DNA from: Nostoc sp. NMS8
GTDB lineage: Bacteria; Cyanobacteriota; Cyanobacteriia; Cyanobacteriales; Nostocaceae
Length of the DNA: 36,580 nucleotides
Direction: 5' to 3'
Assembly (NCBI RefSeq): GCF_017115045.1
Contig: NZ_JABXKK010000025.1
Location: 1-36,580 of the forward strand
Made by a program: the position numbers and the translations under genes. This document shows, in pieces, positions 16,718-25,000 of the stretch. Each line of letters starts with the position of its first letter. The first letter of the stretch is position 1. The notes beneath the pieces are model-generated. The model made no database searches. It was not told the DNA's origin and saw nothing but the letters and a program-made list of their open reading frames with translations.

Positions 16718-17957
16718 TGATGGAGATGCCAAAGAAATTAAACGTGACTACTTGGATATTCTAGAAGCCCTACTTAAAAATATTCAGCAAAAAGCAAAAT
16801 CAAAAGAAATACCGACTAGCAACGATATAAGTATTTATGCTGGTGGAAAGCAGGTATATAAAGGACTTGTCGGACAATCACCATATAAAAATTTATTGAC
16901 TTCCGAACAACTAGAGAATATTAACCTAGCGATAACTGACCCCAAAAATTCTCAAGGTACTATCTCGATAAAGATTGGTAAATCGGAAGTTTTTCGCGTT
17001 CAAAATGGACGGATAACCAATGATTTATTAGGTTTAGCTCCCCCATCACAGCCAAATAAAGTTGTAACGAAGGAGCGAATTTACAGTGTAGAAGCTTTGC
17101 AAAAACAAGTGAAAGTTTTACAAAGTAAACTTCAAGCACAACAAAAACTTGTTGAAAGTATCAAAGAGACGCAACAAACGCCCGAATCGCTGTCAAAGTT
17201 AATTGACCAAGTTGCCGAAATGGGTAAATCTTTGGAGAAACAACAGCAGTTGATTGAGAATACGCAGAAAGCATTGTCCAAAGTAAATGAACGTTCTTTA
17301 CCACAAGTTCAAAATACGGTTCTTCAAAATTGGGTGGGTACGGTTGAGAACAAGGTAAAACAAACTGCCAAGAATGTTTTTGAGCGCCTTTTAGATGTGC
17401 TGACACCCGAAGTAACGAAGCTCAGAAAGGAAATTACTTCACTTAAATCTCAAATTAATGAACAAATTACTAGCTTCAAGGATGAAGTTAAATATCAGAC
17501 TGACAGTGTAAGAAATGAACTCAATCAACAAGTTGGTAACTTAACTCAAGAGATACGTACACAGGTAGATAGTCTTAAAAACACGGTTGATCAAAGCCTT
17601 ATGGGTGTCAAGTCAGCTATTGACAATACTCGAACTGAACTACAGGCTGCTGTTGAGGATGTTAAAGGTCAAGCAATTGAACAGAGTGTCAAAGCAATGC
17701 TGAATATCTTGGGCAAAGATAACCCTGATGGTTCTAAGAGTTTTAAAAGTACAAATTTTGATTTTGAACGCCTTGGCGATAATGTAATTGTTCGTGCCAA
17801 AAACGGCGAGACTGTTCTCACTGATGGAGTTTTATCGCCTAACGTTTCAGAGAAACAGTTACAGGCACTTGATAAGGTTCAATCTGTTGTTGATATGCAT
17901 CATCAAATTCAGCAGGATTCTCAACAAGAATCACAATTTAGAAATATGCACAGATAA
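16710..17957 (+). CDS. Long coiled-coil protein with shared beta C-terminal module
   Basis: A 415-residue protein. An N-terminal beta unit (about 40-110, ISIYAGGKQVYKG and VFRVQNGRITND) is followed by about 230 residues of continuous heptads (from EALQKQVKVLQSKLQAQQKL to ELQAAVEDVKG), a long rod. The C-terminus (N-V-I-V-R-A-K-N-G-E-T-V-L-T-D-G-V-L-S) matches in pattern the extreme C-terminus of the polymerase-like protein at 30936-35732. AAGGA precedes the ATG. The function is unknown; a scaffold linking transfer or segregation proteins is a guess from architecture. Confidence 0.75.
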   Translation: MIDDGDAKEIKRDYLDILEALLKNIQQKAKSKEIPTSNDISIYAGGKQVYKGLVGQSPYKNLLTSEQLENINLAITDPKNSQGTISIKIGKSEVFRVQNGRITNDLLGLAPPSQPNKVVTKERIYSVEALQKQVKVLQSKLQAQQKLVESIKETQQTPESLSKLIDQVAEMGKSLEKQQQLIENTQKALSKVNERSLPQVQNTVLQNWVGTVENKVKQTAKNVFERLLDVLTPEVTKLRKEITSLKSQINEQITSFKDEVKYQTDSVRNELNQQVGNLTQEIRTQVDSLKNTVDQSLMGVKSAIDNTRTELQAAVEDVKGQAIEQSVKAMLNILGKDNPDGSKSFKSTNFDFERLGDNVIVRAKNGETVLTDGVLSPNVSEKQLQALDKVQSVVDMHHQIQQDSQQESQFRNMHR

Positions 17958-17958
17958 A

Positions 17959-18055
17959 GCAGAGGGGCAGGGGAGCAGGGGAGCAGGGGAGCAGGGGAGC
18001 AGAGATGAGATATTGTACAATTTCTTTCCCCTCCGCTCCTCTGCTCCTCTGCCCC
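17959..18055. repeat. G-rich tandem and inverted repeat (cyanobacterial short-repeat hairpin)
   Basis: Right after the coiled-coil gene, GGGGAGCA is repeated four times in tandem (17970-18001). A C-rich complement (18026-18055, with CTCCTCTGCTCCTCTGCCCC) follows and can fold back on it. This is a typical dispersed short tandem repeat hairpin of Nostocales genomes. It could end transcription or protect RNA 3' ends. Confidence 0.75.
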
Positions 18056-18101
18056 CTATCTCAAGAGCCTCCCTGTTCCATGATCAAAGGGGAGCGTAAA
18101 A

Positions 18102-19004
18102 ATGATACTAATCCTAATCATTGGTTTGTTGTTTGCACTGGGAGGAATGATTTTTCTAGCTTGGCTGTTTGTTTTATTTCCACCTTCAATACCAAAGTAT
18201 CGCTCCCAAGGTTTGAAGCAATCGCCATTACCACCTAAGAGTACAAAATCGTCTGACATTTCATCTCAAAATTTTGTACGACAAAGCCCAGCACCAACGC
18301 AAAAGACTCTCTTAGCTAAAAACTTTAAGAAGCCTGTACGACAAAGCCCAGTACCAACGCAAAAGACTTTCTTAGCTAAAAACTTTAAGAAGCCTGTACG
18401 ACAAAGCTCAGTACCAATCCAAAAGACTTTCTTAGCTAAAAATTTTAAGAAGCAATTACTACCAAGCCCAGCGCGAACACCAAGGATTAGATTACCTAAA
18501 AAGCTTAAGAAACACTTGAATAATATTGAGTACGCTAGTCAAGTATTACTTGAGCTTCGTAGCATAACTCAATTAGCCAAATTGCCAGTAGTAATAGCTA
18601 CGCTACGCAGGATATCGCCTTACGTTTTTGAAGAATTGGTACTCACTTGTTGCTTTGAACAGGGCTGGCAAATCCAACGCAACTTTCGGTACACTGGTGA
18701 CGGCGGGATAGATGGTCGAGTGTTGATTTTGGGAAAGCTTTATGTAATCCAGGTTAAGCGTTACGCTGATTACATTAGCCCAAAACACATCAAAGATTTC
18801 CTGTGCTGTATTGAAGGAGAAGGAGCTAGTGGTGGATTCTTCGTGCATACTGGCATAACTGGACAGTTATCAAAACAATTGATTCGTCGCTCCGACAAAA
18901 TAATCTTAGTGAGCGGTCAGAAACTAGTAAATTTTGTCTTAGGTAAGCAGTTAAAAATAGTGGGAATAACAATACCAGTTAAAACAGTGAACAGTTATCA
19001 GTAA
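18102..19004 (+). CDS. Membrane-anchored Mrr-type restriction endonuclease
   Basis: A 300-residue protein. One N-terminal membrane helix (residues 2-28) is followed by a basic, proline-rich linker with three near-identical 20-residue repeats (residues 59-118, QSPxPTQKTxLAKNFKKPVR) and a degenerate fourth. The C-terminus is a PD-(D/E)XK domain of the Mrr type: F-E177-E178-L, G-G-I-D204-G and Q217-V-K219. Mrr-family enzymes cut foreign or modified DNA. The anchor would hold the nuclease at the cytoplasmic membrane, where DNA enters. AGGGGAG is 7 bases before the ATG. It ends in a region convergent with the relaxase gene. The catalytic set is complete. Confidence 0.85.
   Translation: MILILIIGLLFALGGMIFLAWLFVLFPPSIPKYRSQGLKQSPLPPKSTKSSDISSQNFVRQSPAPTQKTLLAKNFKKPVRQSPVPTQKTFLAKNFKKPVRQSSVPIQKTFLAKNFKKQLLPSPARTPRIRLPKKLKKHLNNIEYASQVLLELRSITQLAKLPVVIATLRRISPYVFEELVLTCCFEQGWQIQRNFRYTGDGGIDGRVLILGKLYVIQVKRYADYISPKHIKDFLCCIEGEGASGGFFVHTGITGQLSKQLIRRSDKIILVSGQKLVNFVLGKQLKIVGITIPVKTVNSYQ
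18276..18455 (+). repeat. Three 60-bp tandem repeats in the nuclease linker
   Basis: Three consecutive 60-base units (18276-18335, 18336-18395, 18396-18455) differ at a few bases each, and a diverged fourth unit continues to about 18515. They encode the basic proline-containing linker between membrane helix and nuclease domain, so changes in copy number would alter the reach of the nuclease without breaking the frame. Confidence 0.85.
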
Positions 19005-19061
19005 ACAACTAACCTATGAATGAATTAATGGAAATATCTGATACCTGATAATTGATAACTG
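18992..19061. terminator. Inverted repeat between convergent genes
   Basis: CAGTTATCA (18992-19000) pairs with TGATAACTG (19053-19061). The left arm lies in the last codons of the nuclease gene and the right arm ends 6 bases before the relaxase stop. It belongs to the AGTTATCAGT-type repeats common in cyanobacteria and may serve as a two-way terminator. There is no clean T-run. Confidence 0.4.
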
Positions 19062-19066
19062 ATAAG

Positions 19067-22000
19067 TTAGCGTCGAAACTGTAGATGCTCCCCGTTATCA
19101 TCTGATTGTTGAGGGTTTATTTTCAATCTCTTCAGAATCGATGGTTTGTCATCTCTAATCAGTTGCCTAACGATGTTCATTTTCTCCTCAAAAGTCAACA
19201 CTTTTGCATCAGTTGTAACACTCGTAAATAACTCGCTGACCTTTGCTCCTGTTACCTTTTCACCTTTGACATATTTTCCTACTTCCATAACTACTTCTGC
19301 CAATCTTTCAATATCTAAACCCTGAATCATCTGTTTGAGATGCAACTTTAATTCTGCTAGTAATGTTTTAGCTAAGGTTGACTCAGTAGCTGATTGCTCA
19401 ACAGAGTTAGAGGTGGATAAAATAGCTTTCTTCTCTACATGAGATTTTAACTCTTGAGTCAAGGCTGTTTCAAAGTCACTGAATGTACTTTTAGCAGTAA
19501 CAAGTTGTTGATGAGATTGAGAAAGTTGTTCTGTCAATCCTAATACTGCTTGGGTTAAAGCAGACTCGACAGTTGATTGCTCAATATAATCAGAGATTGA
19601 CAGAATAGCTTTGTTTTGTGCATGAGATTGCAACTCAGCCGTAACCGCCTCATCAAAGTCATTGAATGTAGTCTTAGATGCAACAAGTTGTTGGTGAGAC
19701 TGAGAAAGTTGTTCTGTCAATCCTAATACTGCTTGGGCTAAAGCAGACTCGATAGTTGATTGTTCAATATAATCAGAGATTGACAGAATGGCTCTCTTCT
19801 CTGCATGAGATTGTAACTCAGCCGTCAAGGCTGTTTCAAAGTCATTGAATATACTTTTAGCAGCAAGAAGTTGTTGATGAGACTGAGAAAGTTGTTCTGT
19901 CAATCTTAATACTGCTTGGGCTAAAGCAGACTCGATAGTTGATTGTTCAATATAATCAGAGATTGACAGAATGGCTCTCTTCTCTGCATGAGATTGTAAC
20001 TCAGCCGTCAAGGCTGTTTCAAAGTCATTGAATGTACTTTTAGCAGCAAGAAGTTGTTGATGAGATTGAGAAAGTTGTTCTGTCAATCCTAATACTGCTT
20101 GGGTTAAAGCAGACTCGACAGATGATTGCTCAATATAATCAGAGATTGACAGAATGGCTTTCTTCTCTGCATGAGATTGTAACTCAGCCGTCAAGGCTGT
20201 TTCAAAGTCATTGAATGTAGTCTTAGATGCAAGGAGTTGTTGATGAGACTGAGAAAGTTGCTCTGTCAATCCTAATACTGCTTGGGTTAAAGCAGATTCG
20301 ATAGCTGATTGTTCAATATAATCAGAGATTGACAGAATGGCTCTCTTCTCTGCATGAGATTGTAACTCAGCCGTCAAGGCTGTTTCAAAGTCATTGAATG
20401 TACTTTTAGCAGCAAGAAGTTGTTGATGAGATTGAGAAAGTTGTTCTGTCAATCCTAATACTGCTTGGGTTAAAGCAGACTCGACAGCTGATTGCTCAAT
20501 ATAATCAGAGATTGACAGAATGGCTTTTTTCTCTGCATGAGATTGCAACTCAGCCGTAACCGCTTCATCAAAGTCATTAAATACAGTTTGAGCTTCAACT
20601 AACTGCTGATGAGATCGAGAAAGTTGCTCTGTTAAGCCTAATATTGTTTGAGTTAAAGCAGACTCGATAGCTGATTGCTCAATATAATCAGAGATTGACA
20701 GAATGGCTTTCTTCTCTGCATGTAATTGTAACTCTTGAGTCAAGGCTGTTTCAAAGTCACTGAATGTAGTCTTAGATGCAAGAAGTTGTTGATGAGATTG
20801 AGAAAGTTGCTCTGTTAATCCTAATATTGTTTGGGTTAAAGCAGACTCGACAGCTGATTGCTCAATATAATCAGAGATTGACAGAATGGCTTTGTTTTGT
20901 GCATGAGATTGCAACTCAGCCGTCAATACTGTTTCAAAGTCATTGAATGTAGTCTTAGATGCAAGAAGTTGTTGATGAGACTGAGAAAGTTGTTCTGTCA
21001 ATCCTAATACTGCTTGGGCTAAAGCAGACTCGATAGTTGATTGTTCAATATAATCAGAGATTGACAGAATGGCTCTCTTCTCTGCATGAGATTGTAACTC
21101 AGCCGTCAAGGCTGTTTCAAAGTCATTGAATGTACTTTTAGCAGCAAGAAGTTGTTGATGAGATTGAGAAAGTTGTTCTGTTAGCCCTAATATTGTTTGG
21201 GTTAAAGCAGACTCGATAGCTGATTGCTCAATATAATCAGAGATTGTATTTAAGAGTTGTCTGGTGGCTGGTTGTGAAGAATGGACATAATTTGCTTCTC
21301 TATTAAAAATTGTTGAATCTTGTCCGTTAATTTGTCTTGAGAGTTTCTCTGTTCGTTGACCTCGAAGCCCATCATCTGTAGAGCTTTGGTTAATTCCTGC
21401 AATATCGTCTCCATGCTCGAAGACTTTTTCGAGTTCAGCATCTCGGTTAATTGCTGCAAGAAGTTCGACTGATTCGCGCTCATTTCGATTAGGTTCTCGG
21501 CTTGGCTCGTTTCTAAGAACTCGATTTTCTGGGTTAATTGCTGGCTGTTGGTTTGTAACTGCTCGATTTTCTGGGTCAATTGCTCTATCTTCTCGGTTAG
21601 GAACTGTATCTGAGTTAGGTTGTTGTCGTTGGTTAAAGTCATGGGTTTGTACCTGTGGTTTATTTTGTAAAAGATAGGGAACAGGCAATGGGGAACAGGC
21701 AACAGTTTTTTCTATTTCCTCTTCCCTGTGTGTTGGTAAGAGATCCAATTTGTCATTCCCTGTTGCCCGTTCCCTGTTGCCTGTTCCCTCAAGTTGTATA
21801 GAACGTTGTTCTGGTGTCAGATGAGGCGGAGATGGAAAAGCCGCATTCAAGAAGCGTTGATTCTGCTGTTGCCAGTCTCTTAAACGCTTTGCTTCATGGC
21901 TCAATTTCTCGTAAGCTAGTGGCCCACTTGCGACTATGAAATCATCAACACCTTTAGAAGGCCCTGGCAAGCTGACAACTTTTACTCTTGCTCCAGCTTC

Positions 22001-25000
22001 TTGTAACAATCTTCCAGTCACGGAAATATCTCGCTCGATATGGAGTTTAGTTTCAGGCTTGGTTTCGTAGTCAAAGCAGAACTTGAAAACTCTCCCTTGT
22101 GTGGCGAAAACCGCTAATTCCTCATGTAGGTAAGACTTACCGATTTTTTTGCCAAACTCATCTTTGGGAGTTCGGTATCCCGATGAAATCCCAGGTAGCC
22201 CAATGGCAGCATGACCCTGACTCAACAGGCTGGCTGCTTTTTTAGCTCCTTCTGCGATCGCACAGGGGATATTATATTTCCACACACAATACCAAAACCC
22301 CGATTTGCGCTCCTGTTGCGTGGGGTTCACATTGTGTTTGGAGTAGATGCGTTTGGCAATATCTTCAGGGACATTAAGCAAGAATATACTTAATTCAACC
22401 TTTGGGGGATGCTCATATTTAATGAATTTCCCTTCAATTACCTGGTTCTCCTCATCTTTTTTGGGTCTAGGTGTGTTCGGCTTGTAACATCCCCATCTTT
22501 TAATCGCAGGTTTATCACCTGGTGTTAAATCAGCAAATGTTCGCGCATCAACTCCAGCATCACACCACCAACCGCCAGCATCAAGATGAGAATATGCTCT
22601 AATTAATCCCTCCGTTAACCTCCCGGTATTTGTACGATTAAGTTTTTCACTAACCATGAGTCTTTCCCAAGCCTCATGCTCACCACCTGCATAGTTGAAC
22701 TGAAGACTTGAAAAGTTTTTTGCCGCAATGTCCGGGTGAATGGCGCTATTTTCAAACTCTTGCCAGTGCTTTGGTTCAATAAAATTGGGTACTTCTTCTG
22801 ATTTTTGAGGTATCCAAAATGCTTCTGTTGGGGCAGCAGTTTTTAATACTGGTTTTTCAAAAACAGGAGACTTTCTATCATCTCTATGTTTCTCTTTGGG
22901 AGTGGGTTTGGCTACAGTTTCTAAACTCGTCGTAACTAATGGAACTGGCCGACTAACTGGTAAGGAAACTTGTTCTGAAACTAGCGGTTGAGCTTTCAGT
23001 ACAGGCTCTGCTATTGCTACTTCAAGTTTTACTATTGGCTGATTAGCTCTTGGACTGACCGAGGTAGTTTTCGCCTGAATTCGTTCCATTTTTAAGGAAT
23101 TCATCAGCAATTCTAAAGCGTTATCTTTGGCTTTAGACTCTTGCGCCAGTTGCAGCAATTCTGATTTGTCTTTAGTATAAAGTTTGACGTTGTGCCTAGC
23201 TCGACTAATCGCCACATAAAAACTCTCTTGCCCAATGGTGTGATCTGCCGCAATCAAGGCCTTGTCAGTGGTTTTACCTTGGCTACTATAGATTGTGCTG
23301 ACAAGGGCATAGTCCAGGTTTTGCGCCTGTTTAAGGTTAATAGTTTCAGTTCGATTGCTATCTAAATACTGAATTTGGGCGGAATCTCCCTCAATCGCCG
23401 TAACTACAAATTCTTGACCATTGCGCCTTTGTAATTGGCGGTCATTTTTCTTCCATTGCAAGCGATCGCCTACAGCAATCTCAATTTGCTCACGTTGGTA
23501 AACAGCTTTGTCAAAATTGGCATCTACTTCTAACTGTTTTCCATCGTCTGCTTTCAAAATTAATCGGTCGGTGTTCTTGCCGACGACTTCATACAGCAAA
23601 GCTTTCTCTAAACCCCGGCGTTTGTAGTTGCGCGTTGGCATTACGACATTACCTAGTTCAAAGTTATGGGTATAGCGCAGCTGCACTTTGGTCAAGTTTA
23701 GAGCTTGCAACTGGGTAATGTTTGCAGTTGCCCCTAAACTCCCCTCCTGCTTTAGCTTGCCTCGGATTGCCTGGGTAAGTGCCAACTTCTCTACATTTGT
23801 GCCAGCCAGTACCAATGTTCGCGCTCGTTGCTCTTTCGTTAATCCTATATAGTCAGCAGCAATTATCTCTCTTATAGTATCGGGTGATACCTCTTGAATA
23901 CTGCCTATTGTCTCTAGTTGCTTAAATCCCGCTTCTACTCTCCCGTCTGCAATTAGGTCTACTGCAATCTTGAGATCCGGGTTACGCTGCCTATTTGATT
24001 GGTTTAAGTGCGCGGTCTTGATGCCAGCTTGTTGCAAGGATTTGAATGGGCTTCCAGCTTCGACAGCCGATAATTGCTTGGTATCGCCAACTAGTAATAG
24101 TCTTGCTCCCTCAAGGGTCGCTCTTTCTAATAGGGCATGAGCATCTTTGGCACTAAGTAAACCTGCCTCATCCACAATCCAAATCTGATTTAATTCAAGT
24201 CGGGGTGCTGGCTCAGACACCAATAAACTGGCTACAGTCTCGCCTTGTATACCTAGCTCCTCACTTAACACTTTAGCCGCCATTGATGAAGGGGCAAAAG
24301 CTTTGATTGTATAGCCAAGGAAGAGTGCGATCGCTTTTAATTCCTTGAGGGCAAAAGTTTTCCCAGCACCAGCTACCCCCTGCCATGCAACAAATTGGTC
24401 TTGGGTAAGGGCAGCTAATTCTACGGCTTGGCGCTGTCCGGCATTGAGCAAGCTTTTCTCCAACAGGCTTTCAACTACTTCTCTATTAGTTATTGGGACT
24501 ACTTTTCCAACACCTTGCTGCATCAACTCAATCGTCGCCAACTCCCGTCTCACCGATGTCATCGTCGTAAATTGGTCGGTCAATCCTGGTAGAGCGATTA
24601 ACTCCTGATGCTCTCTAATCAGGGCTGCTGTTGCTGTTACATCCGTAGCTAAACGTGACTCTAGGATGAATTTTTCTAAATCCTCTTGTCTAAAAGCGAC
24701 ATTTCTCTCACTGCAATGTGCGATCGCATCATCTAACGCATCAATCAGACTTTTTTGCTCAACCACAAGAGGAGCCTGTTCTTTTCTTGGTTCTCCTGGC
24801 TTGACAAACGTGATACCTAACGCCGCAGCTTCTTCTTTCCACAATGCAACTAATTCTGATTCTGGTAGTTTCTGCTTGCGCTGGCGGGTATCATCCCAAA
24901 TTTTTTCACGTTCGGCCCAAGTCGAATTAGCACCAGATGAGGCGATGATTTGCTGTCGCCGCTTAGAAAATGTCTCTAAATCCTCGAATTTAAAGCCTTT

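Noticed and set aside
18005..18259. Short frames on both strands across the G-rich repeat and nuclease start
   Set aside because: They are translations of the short tandem repeat or shadows of the nuclease gene.
19415..21244. The tandem array as a CRISPR array
   Set aside because: Units are 183 bases, contiguous, protein-coding and similar over their whole length. There are no short direct repeats with unique spacers and no cas genes nearby.
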